Source of the DNA: Woeseia sp034521225
GTDB lineage: Bacteria > Pseudomonadota > Gammaproteobacteria > Steroidobacterales > Woeseiaceae
Length of the DNA stretch: 64,000 bases
Assembly: GCA_034521225.1 (NCBI GenBank)
Contig: JAXHMR010000016.1
Span: forward strand, 68,526 to 132,525
Reading direction: 5' to 3'
Positions 10,314-20,528 of the stretch are shown in pieces (within the stretch, counting starts at the first letter, position 1; the number at the start of each line of letters is the position of its first letter). The notes under the pieces were generated by a model. It ran no database searches, was not told the origin of the DNA, and worked only from the letters and a program-made list of their open reading frames with translations. The translations under genes were made by a program, and so were the position numbers.

Positions 10314-12112
10314 TCAATCGGGATCGAGCAGTCGCGCGGCGACCTTCCCGCGCACGGAGTTAATGACCATGATCTCCGTCGCATCGGCCAGTTCCGCTAC
10401 GGTAACCGGCCGCTCCTCGATCAGGCCCTGGTCGAGCATCCAGTTTCGGTAAGTCCCGGCGAGCAGTCCGCAGTGGACCGGCGGTGTGTATATTTTTGTG
10501 CCGGTGCGGACAAGCACATTGGCTATCGTGGTTTCCGTAACAAGGCCGTCGCTCGTTCCACAGCAGCACATCGTCGCAGTCCCCCGCATCGGCGAGTGGC
10601 TTGTCGTAGCAATCACGCCATGTGGTCTTGTGGTAGAAAAACGGATTGCCCCGATCGATCGGCTCCCTGGCCAACCGTAGCCGGACAGGCGGCCGGTCGC
10701 CAGAGGTTTCGGGTTCAGAGACAGACGCTGTGAAGCAGCCGCTCGTTGCGAGCAGCAATCGAACGCGCAGGCGAGATGCGTTGCACTTCAATACCTCGTC
10801 CGACAGTGTGCCGCGGGCACGTGCCGGATCAAACGGGATATCGAAATACTCCGCGGACTCGGCCATGCGCGTCAGGTGACGGTCCAGCAGAAAGAATCCA
10901 TCCTCTCGTGTCCAGAGCAGCGTCTGAGTAAACTCTGACTCGTCCGCCGCGGATCACGGTGCAGCACGCGCGCCTTGGCCAGCACATTCGGCGGCAGTCC
11001 GCTCCTCCGCGTCCGAACTCCATACGATACCGCCGCCTATCCCGTAAACCGCCTGGTCGGCCCGCTTGTCAATAAACGCGGTCCGTATTGCGACACTGAA
11101 TTGCGCCTGCCGGCCAGGTGCCATATACCCTATTGCTCCGGTGTAAATGTGGCGCTCAGTGTCCTCAAGCCCTGCGATCAACTGCAGCGCCTGGCAACCT
11201 TTGGCGCACCGGTGACTGAAGCACATGGCGACAGCGCCGAAGAATATGTTCGTAACCGATGCACCGGTCCTGGCCCTGACTGTCGACGTCATCTGCCAGA
11301 CGGTCGGATACTTTTCAATCCGGAACAGGTCGTCGGTCCGGACCGAGCCGGCTTCGGCGATGCGGCCAACGTCGTTTCGTATCATGTCGGCAATCATGAC
11401 GTTCTCGGCGCGGTCTTTCGATGAACTGCCCAGCTGCGCGCAGAGCGCCCTGTCCTCGGGGAGCGTCATGCCGCGTGGTGCCGTACCCTTCATCGGCTTG
11501 CATTCCAGATCCTGGTCGGCCAGGCGGAAAGTTCCGGGGACGCCGAGATGATCGCGCAGTCCTCCGCTTCAAGGTAAGCTGCAAAGGGCGCATCCGCGGC
11601 AACGCGCAGGAACATGGCCCAGGGATCGCCGGCGGCTTCTGTCCGGGCGCGGATCGTAAAGTTGACCTGGTAGGTATTGCCCAGCGCGATCTGGTCCTTG
11701 ATGGATCGTATGATGCGGCGATAGTCCGGCCGTGCAATGTCGACCGACCATTGCTGGCGCTGGCCAGGCTTCACACCGGCCGCTCCCGGCGATTCGCAGA
11801 CTTGAGGCGCGGCAAACAGCCCGAAGCAGAGTAACGGCCAGTCGCCCTGCCGCCGGGTCACGAGCGCCGGGTCGAAACCGGCAGCGCCTTCATAAGCAAC
11901 ATAACCGGCAGCGTACAGCCCGTCGGCGTTGACCCGCGCCTCAGCCCGGGCCAGCATCGGCTGCACATCAGCGATGTCGTTTGCGACAAGCACGTCCAGC
12001 GGCTCAACAAACCTGAGCGCACTCGGATCTTTGGCTGATCCGCGGACAGTATTTGCTTCGGAACTGCGTTTTTCACAAGTGCACCGGTTTTTATCAGGCG
12101 GTATCGTGCCAT
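10314..12112 (-). CDS. pabB: Aminodeoxychorismate synthase component I fused to aminodeoxychorismate lyase (frameshifted)
   Basis: Makes p-aminobenzoate for folate. The N-terminal two thirds are the chorismate-binding PabB domain: LGNTYQVNFTIR, SASPEL, MKGTAPRGMTLPEDRAL, SSSKDRAENVMIADMIRNDVG and AIGYMAPGRQAQFSVAIRT. The C-terminal part is a PabC-type PLP lyase: MAESAEYFDIPFD, DDVLLWNE, TETTIANVLVRTG, TPPVHCGLLAGTYR and the end NSVRGKVAARLLDPD. Frame changes occur near 11490, 11230, 10960, 10860 and 10600. The start is uncertain: ATG 12112 is in a different frame from SALRFVEPLDVLVAND, which begins the recognisable domain near 12030. Divergent from cbpA across about 70 bases. Confidence 0.85.
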
Positions 12113-12181
12113 ATACTCTCAACGTCGCTATGCAAGCAGCATGCGGTAGCAGCGCCGCTGCGGCGATGGCCCGGCGGAGCA

Positions 12182-13132
12182 ATGCATGGAGAGTACAAGG
12201 ACTATTACAAGATCATGGGCGTCGACCGCGATGCCGCCCAGGACGAAATCAAACGTGCGTACCGGAAACTGGCGCGCAAGTATCACCCCGATGTCAGCAA
12301 GGAACCGGATGCCGAAGCCCGCTTCAAGGAAGTGGCAGAAGCTTACGCCGTACTGAAGGATACCGAACGCCGTGCCGCCTATGATCAGCTCGGCCGGAAC
12401 TGGAAGGAAGGGCAGGATTTCCGGCCTTCACAGGACCAGGGTGCGGGTTTTGAATTCAGCGGCGCGGGCTTTGGTGACGACGCATCTGCCTACAGCGACT
12501 TCTTTGAATCGCTGTTCGGGCGCGGCTTCGGGGCACAGCAGGGATTTCGCCAGGCGCGGCCGCAGGCCAGGGGTGAAGACCGGCACGCAAGAGTCCTGAT
12601 CGACCTCGAGGACGCCTATTCCGGCGCGACCCGTACGATTACGCTGCAGTCGCCGCAAGTCGACGAGAACAACCGCGTTACGTCGAAAAGCCGCACTCTG
12701 AACGTCAAGATACCCAAGGGCGTCAAGTCCGGCCAGCATATACGACTGTCCGGCCAGGGTTCACCCGGATTTGGCGACGGCAAGGCCGGCGATCTGTACC
12801 TCGAGATCGACTTTCGGCCCCATCCACTCTTCCGGGTGGAAGGCCAGGATGTATTCCTCGACCTGCCCGTCACACCGTGGGAAGCCGCGCTGGGCGCTAC
12901 CGTCAAAGTGCCGACACCGGCTGGAACCGTTGATCTCAGCATACCGAAAGGCACCCGTGCCGGTCGCAAGCTGCGCCTCAAGGGGCGCGGTATTCCGGGC
13001 AAAACGCCTGGGGACCTGTACGTCGCGCCGGTTATCACGCTGCCGCCGGCTGACACCGAATCCGCAATCGCTCTTTACGAAAAAATGGCCAGCGAAATGC
13101 CCTACAACCCGCGCAGCAAACTGGGGGTTTAG
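12182..13132 (+). CDS. cbpA: Curved DNA-binding protein / DnaJ-class co-chaperone CbpA
   Basis: J-domain co-chaperone of DnaK that in E. coli also binds curved DNA. From ATG 12182 the J domain starts with KDYYKIMGVDRDA, contains the HPD motif in ARKYHPDVSKEP, and ends with DRAAYDQLG-like residues. A Gly/Phe-rich linker (GFEFSGAGFGDD, FGRGFGAQQGF) follows, then the two C-terminal beta domains (RTITLQSPQ, KIPKGVKSGQHIRLSGQG, PHPLFRVEGQDVFLDLPVTPWEAALG). There is no zinc-finger domain, which separates it from DnaJ. About 316 residues, intact. The open frame extends back to 12053, but family alignment and the GGCGGAG before 12182 favour this start. cbpM follows after 6 bases. Confidence 0.95.
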   Translation: MHGEYKDYYKIMGVDRDAAQDEIKRAYRKLARKYHPDVSKEPDAEARFKEVAEAYAVLKDTERRAAYDQLGRNWKEGQDFRPSQDQGAGFEFSGAGFGDDASAYSDFFESLFGRGFGAQQGFRQARPQARGEDRHARVLIDLEDAYSGATRTITLQSPQVDENNRVTSKSRTLNVKIPKGVKSGQHIRLSGQGSPGFGDGKAGDLYLEIDFRPHPLFRVEGQDVFLDLPVTPWEAALGATVKVPTPAGTVDLSIPKGTRAGRKLRLKGRGIPGKTPGDLYVAPVITLPPADTESAIALYEKMASEMPYNPRSKLGV

Positions 13133-13138
13133 TCCGTC

Positions 13139-13456
13139 ATGAGAAATGAAACCCTGACCGGAACGCTGATAGACGATCGCATCGAACTGACGATAACCGA
13201 GATTTGTTATGCCTGCTCCTGCTCAACGGAGTGGGTCATTGAACTGGTCGATGAAGGTGTGCTGGAACCCGTTGCCGGGGAACGCGATGACTTGCGCTTC
13301 GCGGGCACCAGCCTGCGGCGCGCGCGCGCGGCCAGGCGCCTGCAGCAGGACCTGGGATTGAACCTCCCGGGTGTCGCCCTGGCCCTGCAGATGATGGACG
13401 AGATGGAAGCCCTCCGTGTCGAGCTGGAACGATTGGCCGGCCGCCGGCAACCTTGA
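13139..13456 (+). CDS. cbpM: Chaperone modulator CbpM
   Basis: A small MerR-like helix-turn-helix protein that in E. coli binds the CbpA J domain and inhibits it. The 105-residue product has ELTITEICYACSCSTEWVIELVDEGVLEP, the family's recognition-helix region, then RARAARRLQQDLGLNLPGVALAL and a C-terminal helix. It lies directly behind cbpA, which supports co-transcription. The open frame is intact. Confidence 0.93.
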   Translation: MRNETLTGTLIDDRIELTITEICYACSCSTEWVIELVDEGVLEPVAGERDDLRFAGTSLRRARAARRLQQDLGLNLPGVALALQMMDEMEALRVELERLAGRRQP

Positions 13457-13509
13457 TCTTTTGATTGCCGGACAGATGTCAGGGATATCGTGAGCATTAG
13501 GAATTACCC

Positions 13510-13968
13510 TTGACCACCCCGATCCACGTTGTCTGCCCGAGTTGCGATGCCGTCAACCGCATCCCGGAGAATCGCCTTCAGGAATCACCGCAATGCGGCA
13601 AGTGCCACAGCCCGCTGATGCCGGCAAGCCCGCCCGAACTGCACGGTGACCGCTTTGTGAAGCACCTGAACCGCAATGACTTACCGGTCGTCGTCGACTT
13701 CTGGGCAGAATGGTGCGGCCCGTGCAAGGCCATGGCACCCGAGTTCAGCCGGTCGGCCGGGGAATTGCAGTCGGAAGCGCGCCTCATCAAGCTGAATACG
13801 GAACAGGACGCCGCTGCGTCAGCGCGATACTCGATACGCAGTATTCCGACGATGATCCTGTTTCTTGGCGGAAAGGAAGTTGCGCGTCAATCCGGCGCCA
13901 TGCGGGCGGCGGACATAACCCGCTGGGTCCGGACGAATAACGGGCCGGGCCGGGGCGCTGCTGCCTGA
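13510..13968 (+). CDS. trxC: Thioredoxin 2 (zinc-containing thioredoxin)
   Basis: A cytoplasmic disulfide reductase with an N-terminal zinc finger. Two CxxC pairs (CPSCDAVNR and CGKCHSP) precede the thioredoxin fold, whose active site is WAEWCGPCKAMAPEF; the cis-Pro loop is SIRSIPTMILF. About 152 residues, the usual TrxC size. The start appears to be TTG at 13510: the nearest upstream GTG at 13491 runs into a stop, and no ATG is available before the first CxxC. It may be transcribed with cbpA-cbpM as a stress group. Intact. Confidence 0.93.
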   Translation: MTTPIHVVCPSCDAVNRIPENRLQESPQCGKCHSPLMPASPPELHGDRFVKHLNRNDLPVVVDFWAEWCGPCKAMAPEFSRSAGELQSEARLIKLNTEQDAAASARYSIRSIPTMILFLGGKEVARQSGAMRAADITRWVRTNNGPGRGAAA

Positions 13969-14011
13969 TTACTCACGATCAGGAAAACGTTTTGACGACA
14001 GGCCGCTATAG

Positions 14012-15000
14012 TCATCCCCACAGCCGGCTGTCGAATACTTCGACGACAGCATTGTTGTAGTGCATGCCGAATTCACGGTCGTGACGCATCAGGAGCGGCC
14101 CGTCGATATCGACGAAGTCGCATAGCTGCGCGACGACGAACGACGGCGCCATGCTGAGCGACGTCCCCAGCATGTTGCCCACCATCAGGCGACAACCCCG
14201 GTCGCGGGCCTGACGGGCAAGCGCCAGCGCCTCGGTCAGGCCGCCGGTCTTGTCGAGCTTGATATTGATCATGTCGTAGCGCCGGGCGGCAATCTCGAGC
14301 TCGCTCGAGTCCTGGCAGGATTCGTCCGCGGCGAGCGGCACCGGCGAATCGAAGCCCGTCGAGCGCCGCGTCGGCGCCCCGCGGCAGCGGCTGCTCGACC
14401 ATGTCGATCGCGAGCTCCGCGATACCGGGCAACAGCGCCTGCAGCCGCTCGAAACTCCAGCCCTGGTTGGCGTCCACGACGATGCGGGCGTCGGGCCGGG
14501 CGCCGCGTATCGCCTGCCAGGCGCTCGTAGCGGCCGGTGGCCGTCCAGCTTGACTTTCAGCAGCGGATACTCGCGCGCGGCACTGGCCCTGGCCGCCATC
14601 TCCTCGGGCGTGTCTTCGAGGCCGATCGTGTACACGGTCGTGACCGGCTGCGGCTCGATGCCGGTCAGTGACCAGATCGAGCGGCCACTGCGCTTCGCCT
14701 CGAGATCCCACAATGCGCAGTCGACCGCGTTGCGCGCACCGCCGGCCGGGAGCAGCGTGGCCAGTGCAGCCTGTCGCGATCAATACCGCCCTTCAGCTTA
14801 TTCGTCGATGTTCCGCGAATCTGCGTGGTCATGCTGTCCGCGGTTTCACCGAGATAGGAAACGCCCTGTGCTTCGCCGCGGCCGCGCGCGTCGCCGCAGG
14901 CCAGCTCGACCACGACGCAGGTGGCGTGATGCCATTCGCTGCCGGTAATCCGGAACGGCTGCCGCAGGGCCCATTCCTCGACCCGTAACGCGAACTCCAT
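14012..15000 (-). CDS. dgcA: Dipeptide epimerase-type enolase-superfamily enzyme, DgcA-like (frameshifted)
   Basis: Enolase-superfamily racemase/epimerase. With DgcN it is expected to act on an N-acylated D-glutamate intermediate; without DgcN such proteins are annotated as L-Ala-D/L-Glu epimerases. From ATG 15000 the capping domain begins MEFALRVEEWALRQPFRITG. The barrel shows the KxK motif (LLKVKLDG), VDANQGWS, EQPLPRGAD, ADESCQDSSEL, INIKLDKTGGLTEAL and GCRLMVGNMLGTSLSMAP. Frame changes occur near 14780, 14540 and 14360. About 329 codons, normal length. Translation from the preceding dgcN runs into this gene without a stop. Confidence 0.85.
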
Positions 15001-16059
15001 GGCTGCCCTGCGCTCGGACCACTCCGTAAGCCGCCGGAGAGCGTCTCTGCGATCCGGCTGCATGCCACCGGCCAGGGGATCGACGCACGGCAGGCCGGTC
15101 TCCGCCGCCAGCCTGTCGAGATACGGCTCGCGTTCCGCAGCCGGCAGCGACGACGTGTTCACGCTGACGCCCGCGCAGCGGATGTCCGGATTGGTCAGCC
15201 GTCCCGCGCGCAGGTTGAGATCGATGCAGTCGGCTATCGACGGCAAGGCGCAATGTTCCCACTCGCCGATAACGCTACGCGCCGCATCGTGACAGACGAC
15301 GACGGCATCGGGTTGTGAGCCGTGCAGCAGGCCGAGGCTGACCGCGGCATAACCCGGATGGAACAGCGATCCCTGGCCCTCGATGACGTCCCAGTGATCA
15401 GCGTCGTTGTCCGGCGACAGCACCTCGGCGGCCCCGGAAACGAAGTCGGCAACGACCGAGTCGATCGGGATACCCCTGCCGGCAATCATGATGCCCGTCT
15501 GGCCGGTCGCCCGGAACGTCGCCTCTACTCCGGCAGCCAGCAGCGCCTCCGTGCAGGGCGAGCGCGGAATACTTCTTGCCGACGGCGCAATCCGTGCCCA
15601 CGGTCAGAACCCGCCGACCGCTGCGTTTCCTGCCGGAGCCCACCGGCAACCCTTGCGGCGGCACGCGGACATCGACCAGGCGCGCACCGGATGCGGTGGC
15701 CGCGCGCGTTACAAGGCCTGGAAAATCGCTGAGCCTTACGTGCAGGCCACATACGATGTCGAGCCCGCCCTCGGCTGCCTCCTGGATCACCGCCCACCAC
15801 GCAGACGGGATGGTCCCGCCGACCGGCGCCACGCCGATGATCAGGCTGCGGACGCCGGCGGCCGCCGCCTCGGCAACGGCCATGTCCGGCACGCCGAGAT
15901 CGACCGCGCAACCCGGGAACCGCAGCTGCCCGGCGACCTTGTCGCGCCGCCACTGCACGATGCCGAAGCCGGTCTTGGCGTACAGCGGCATCCGCGCACG
16001 TCCCCGATCAGGACGAGGTAAGGTGCCGTAAGCTGAACTACGGTTTGCGTGTTTGCCAT
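15001..16059 (-). CDS. dgcN: DgcN-like protein (DUF1611 family), N-acyltransferase of D-glutamate catabolism
   Basis: DUF1611-family protein. Characterised marine homologues N-acetylate D-glutamate, and the following DgcA epimerises the product. It starts MANTQTVVQLTAPYLVLIGD at 16059. Later segments are YAKTGFGIVQWRRDKV, RRVLTVGTDCAVGKKYSALAL (P-loop-like, GTDCAVGKK), GQGSLFHPGYAAVSLGLLHGSQPDAVVVCHD and LPCVDPLAGGMQP. Frame changes occur near 16005 and 15525. At the C-terminus the frame passes straight into dgcA (…TEWSERRAAMEFAL) with no stop codon, so either the two are fused or a stop has been lost to an indel. The length before the dgcA ATG, 353 codons, is typical of a complete DgcN. Confidence 0.82.
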
Positions 16060-16322
16060 ACTGTCTCCCGGGAATCCTGCCCAGTAATCAAACGCCAACA
16101 GTATGGGTTCCGGCCGGCAATCTCAATCGAGTGCACGTGCGCACAATGCGCGCATGCCGACGTCATACCGGGGTTCGTGCCAAATGTCGAGACCAGGCGG
16201 GCTGCAGCTGCCCCACTTCGGCCCGGCCGTCGCCGACGCGATAGTGTCCCGCAACGAATTTTGCCCGCGGCCTCAATCCTGACGTAAACTCGCGGGCTCC
16301 ACATTGCCCGGACCCGAACGCA

Positions 16323-18556
16323 ATGACGACACCCCGGATCATCTACACGGAAACGGACGAGGCGCCGGCGCTTGCAACGCGTTCCCTGCTGCCCCTGGTA
16401 GCGGCTGTCACCGCACCCGCCGGAATCAATATTGAAACGCGCGACATATCCCTGGCCGCTCGAATTCTCGCTGCATTTCCCGAAAGGCTCGGCGATAAAC
16501 AAAAAATGCCGGATGCATTGGCCGAGCTGGGCGATATCGCAAAAACGCCAGAGGCCAATATCATCAAGCTGCCGAACATCAGCGCGTCGGTTCCGCAGCT
16601 AAACGCCGCCGTTCGTGAATTGCAGTCGCAAGGGTATGACATACCCGGCTTCCCCGAGGAACCGCGAAACGACGAGGAGCGTACGATTCGGGCACGATAC
16701 GGCGCCGTCCTTGGCAGCGCGGTCAATCCTGTCTTGCGCGAGGGCAATTCAGACCGGCGCGTGGCATCAGCGGTCAAGCAATTTGCCAGGAACCATCCGC
16801 ATTCAATGGGCGAATGGAGCAAATATTCCAGATCACACGTAGCACATATGACTCGCGGAGACTTTTACGCGAGTGAACGTTCCGTTGTTATCGACCAGCC
16901 GGGTGACGTTAAAATCGAATTTGTTGATCCGCAATCAAATGTCACGGTGCTGAAAGACCGTACAACGGTTAACGCCGGGACATTATAGATGCCGCCGTCA
17001 TGAGTTGCCGGGAACTGCGAAGTTTTTTCGCACGGGAAATCGATGACGCTAAAGAGACGGGTATTCTGCTGTCGCTGCACCTGAAGGCGACGATGATGAA
17101 GGTCTCTGATCCAATCATGTTCGGCCACGCCGTAACCGCTTACTACGAGCCGGTCTTCAGCAAGCACGCCTCGCTGTTCTATGAACTCGGGATCGAGGCC
17201 GACTACGGTATCGCCGATGTTTATGACAGCATCAGCGAGCTGCCGGACGATAAACGCGCTGAAATCGAGGCAGACATTGCGGCCGTGTACGATCAGCGAC
17301 CTCCCCTTGCAATGGTCGACTCCGACAAGGGCATCACCAACCTGCACGTACCCAGCAATGTCATCATTGATGCCTCGTTGCCTGCCGCGATCCGCTCGTC
17401 CGGACAAATGTGGGGACCCGACGGTGAGCTGCACGATACGAAATTTATTATTCCCGACCGCAGCTACGCCGACATCTACCAGGCCGTCATCGATGACTGC
17501 AAGGTAAATGGCGCATTCGACCCGGCGACGATGGGCAACGTGGCCAATGTCGGCCTGATGGCACGGAAGGCAGAGGAATACGGGTCACATGACAAGACCT
17601 TCGAGCTGCGCGATGCGGGCATGGTGCGGGTCGTCGATGCCTCGGGCGATGTGCTGCTACAGCACGCGGTCGAGCCCGGCGATATCTGGCGCCTCTGTAC
17701 GACCGGTGCCGAGCCGGTCGAGGACTGGGTGCGGCTCGCCGTCAGCCGGGCACGCGCAACCGGCAGTCCGGCGATTTTCTGGCTGGACGACAAACGCGCC
17801 CACCACCTGCACCTGATCGAAAAGGTCAACGCCTGCCTGAACGACCTGGACACGTCGGGTCTCGATATACGAACGCTTCCGCCCGTCGACGCGATGCGTT
17901 ACACGCTGGAACGCGTGCGCGCGGGCAAGGATACGATCTCAGTAACAGGCAACGTACTGCGGGACTACCTGACCGACCTGTTCCCCATCCTGGAACTCGG
18001 CACCAGCGCAAAAATGTTGTCTATCGTCCCACTGCTGGCCGGCGGCGGTCTGTATGAAACCGGTGCCGGCGGATCAGCACCCAAACATGTGCAACAGTTT
18101 CTTGAAGAGGGACATTTACGCTGGGATTCACTCGGCGAGTTCCTCGCGCTTGCCGTATCGCTGCAGGACCTGGCCGACAAGACCAGCAATGATAAGGCCA
18201 AACAGATCGCACAGGCCCTCGACCACGCCAACGCCGAATTCCTCGAGAACGACAAATCACCGTCGCGCAAGGTCGGTGAACTGGATACCCGAGGCAGCCA
18301 TTTCTACCTCGTACTTCACCGGGCGCAGGCGCTCGCCGAACAGGACAATGATGAGGGACCTGCGGAAACTGATTTAACGGGCTCGCCAGAGAGCTTGCGC
18401 GAAAACGAGTCTGCGATTATCAGCGAACTGAATGCGGCGCAGGGCAAGGCTGTCGATATCGGCGGCTATTATCATCCCGACACCGGGCTTGCGGACGCTG
18501 CCATGCGGCCGAGCGACACATTGAACCGCATCATCTCGACCTTTAATCAAGTCTAA
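16323..18556 (+). CDS. icd: NADP-dependent isocitrate dehydrogenase, monomeric type
   Basis: TCA-cycle oxidative decarboxylation of isocitrate to 2-oxoglutarate, cytoplasmic. This is the large monomeric class (about 740 residues), not the dimeric Icd. The N-terminus IIYTETDEAPALATRSLLPL and segments such as LPNISASVPQLNAAVRELQSQGY, GNSDRRVASAVKQFA, SHVAHMTRGDFYASE, GIADVYDSISELP, SDKGITNLHVPSNVIIDASL, GSPAIFWLDDKRAHH and GTSAKMLSIVPLLAGGGLYE are diagnostic. One frame change near 16985 divides it; both sides are otherwise complete. It is divergent from dgcN and ends in front of the first copy of the palindromic repeat. Confidence 0.95.
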
Positions 18557-18614
18557 AGCCAGGAATCTGCGCAGCAGAAATCGAACGGGCGGGGCCTGTC
18601 CCCACTTCGGCCAC

Positions 18615-18796
18615 GGATTATTCATGAACGGCACGATGGTCGGGGCGGAGGTGCGCCCGGGGAGGGCTTTTCAGGTGCTGTGCTGGATAGGGACGTCCGC
18701 ACATAGCGTACAGGGACGTCATTCACAGCGTCCCTGAAAAGCCCTCCCCGGGTGCGCCTTCGCCTACCACCGTACCAACCGTTCATGAATAATTCG
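18615..18796. repeat. Near-palindromic interspersed repeat, copy 1 of 3
   Basis: About 182 bp bounded by CGGATTATTCATGAACGG on the left and its near-exact inverse on the right. The inner arms GGGGAGGGCTTTTCAGG (18659-18675) and CCTGAAAAGCCCTCCCC (18733-18749) are perfect inverse copies, and the centre holds two AGGGACGT motifs. Each arm is about 60 bp, so the transcript could form one very long hairpin. It occupies the convergent gap between icd and the ABC permease gene. No open frame or transposase is inside. Further copies are at 37955-38138 and, inverted, at 43727-43914. Confidence 0.9.
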
Positions 18797-18807
18797 GGCT
18801 ACCGTCG

Positions 18808-19571
18808 TCAGTTGCGTAGTCTGTAACCGGTCTTGAAGATACGGGCAATAGTGATGAGACAGCCGACGAGAAACAGCAACGTCATACCGAGACTCAACGC
18901 GACGCTGACGTCGGCATTTTCGTAAAAGCTCCAGCGAAAACCACTGATCAGGTATACGACTGGATTAAAAAGCGTCACGTTTTGCCAGAACTCCGGCAGC
19001 ATGCTGATCGAATAGAAGGTGCCGCCAAGAAACGTCAGCGGCGTAATGTATAAGCATCGGCACGACCTGCAGCTTTTCGAACCCGTCCGCCCAGATCCCG
19101 AGGATGAACCCGAACAGGCTGAATGACAGCGCCGTCAGTACCAGGAACATCAGCATCCACACCGGGTGTGCAATCTCGACAGGCGACGAACAGGTTGGCT
19201 GTCGCGAGGATAATGACTCCGAGGATGATCGACTTGGTCGCCGCCGCCCCAACGTAACCCATTAAAATTTCGACCCAGGATACCGGCGCGGACAGGACTT
19301 CGTAGATCGTGCCTGCAAAGCGAGGAAAATAGATTCCGAACGAGGCATTCGACACACTCTCGGTCAGGAGCATCAGCATGATCAGGCCCGGCACAATAAA
19401 TGAGCCGTAGCTGACGCCGTCGATCTCGGTAATCCGCGAGCCGATCGCGGCACCGAATACGATGAAGTACAGCGATGTCGAAATGACCGGCGAAACGATG
19501 CTCTGGAACAGCGTGCGCCCGGTGCGCGCCATTTCAAAGCGGTAAATCGCCCTGACCGCGTAAAAATTCAT
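18808..19571 (-). CDS. ABC-2 type transporter permease (YadH-like, frameshifted)
   Basis: Inner-membrane subunit of an ABC exporter. Six-helix ABC-2 fold: MNFYAVRAIYRFEMARTGRT at the cytoplasmic N-terminus, QSIVSPVISTSLYFIVFGAAIGSR as first helix, then FIVPGLIMLMLLTESVSNASFGIYF and the amphipathic EVLSAPVSWVEILMGYV. The C-terminal helices end ARIFKTGYRLRN. Frame changes occur near 19185 and 19050. About 254 codons, normal for YadH. It overlaps the ATPase gene by four bases (ATGA), indicating translational coupling. Confidence 0.88.
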
Positions 19572-20494
19572 GCCTTTCTTTTCACCAGGTTGACAAAAAT
19601 ATCTTCGAGCGAGCTTTGTGACGTCGTCAGGTCGTTGAACTTGATGTCCGCATCGCCCAATGCGGCCAGTAAAGCCGTAATTCCCGTGCGCCTCGCCTGC
19701 GTATCGTAGGTATAAATGAGCTCGGCGCCGCCGGCGCCAAGTTCCAGCTCGAAGCCTTCGAGCTCATCCGGCACTGCGTCCAGCCGCTCCTGCAACTGCA
19801 GGACGAGCTGCCGCTTGCCGAGTTCGCGCATGAGCCTGGTCTTTTCCTGCACCAGTATCAGTTCACCTTGATTGATGACGCCGACACGGTCCGCCATCTG
19901 CTCCGCCTCTTCGATGTAGTGTGTCGTCAGGATAATCGTCACACCGGACGTGCGAAGTTCACGCACGATTTGCCACATGTCCTGTCGCAATTCAACATCG
20001 ACGCCTGCCGTCGGTTCATCGAGGAACAGGATTTCCGGTTCGTGTGCCAGCGCTTTGGCTATCAGCACGCGCCGCTTCATGCCGCCCGACAGCGTCAGGA
20101 TCTTGCTATCCCGCTTGTCCCACAACGACAGCGAACGCAGGACCTTTTCAATATGGGCGGGATTGTGCGGCTTGCCAAACAGGCCGCGGCTGAAATGGAC
20201 CGTCGCACGCACCGTCTCGAACGTGTCGGTCGCCAGTTCCTGCGGTACAAGGCCGATTTTCGAGCGCGTCGACCGGAATTCCCGCACGATATCGTGGCCG
20301 TCAACCAGCACAGTGCCGTCCCCGGGATTGACGATGCCGCAAATGATGTTGATCAGCGTGGTTTTGCCGGCGCCGTTTGGACCGAGCAGCGCGAAAATTT
20401 CACCCTGCTCAATCTCGAGATTGATGTCCTTCAGCGCCTGAAAGCCGTCATCGTAGGTTTTTGACAGGTGACGGATCGAAATGGCGGTTTGCAT
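19568..20494 (-). CDS. ABC transporter ATP-binding protein (YadG-like)
   Basis: An intact 308-residue ATPase that should energise the adjacent permease. Walker A is GPNGAGKTT (residues 38-46), the Q-loop lies at GLVPQELATDTF, the signature is LSGGMKRR, Walker B is ILFLDEPTAGVD and the switch His is in ILTTHYIEEAEQ. A C-terminal extension of about 90 residues after VGVINQGELILVQE ends LEDIFVNLVKRKA, typical of drug/lipid exporter ATPases of the YadG type. Substrate unknown. Confidence 0.93.
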   Translation of the reverse strand: MQTAISIRHLSKTYDDGFQALKDINLEIEQGEIFALLGPNGAGKTTLINIICGIVNPGDGTVLVDGHDIVREFRSTRSKIGLVPQELATDTFETVRATVHFSRGLFGKPHNPAHIEKVLRSLSLWDKRDSKILTLSGGMKRRVLIAKALAHEPEILFLDEPTAGVDVELRQDMWQIVRELRTSGVTIILTTHYIEEAEQMADRVGVINQGELILVQEKTRLMRELGKRQLVLQLQERLDAVPDELEGFELELGAGGAELIYTYDTQARRTGITALLAALGDADIKFNDLTTSQSSLEDIFVNLVKRKA

Positions 20495-20528
20495 GCGGCG
20501 GATATTACTTCAAACGTCAGCGAACATG

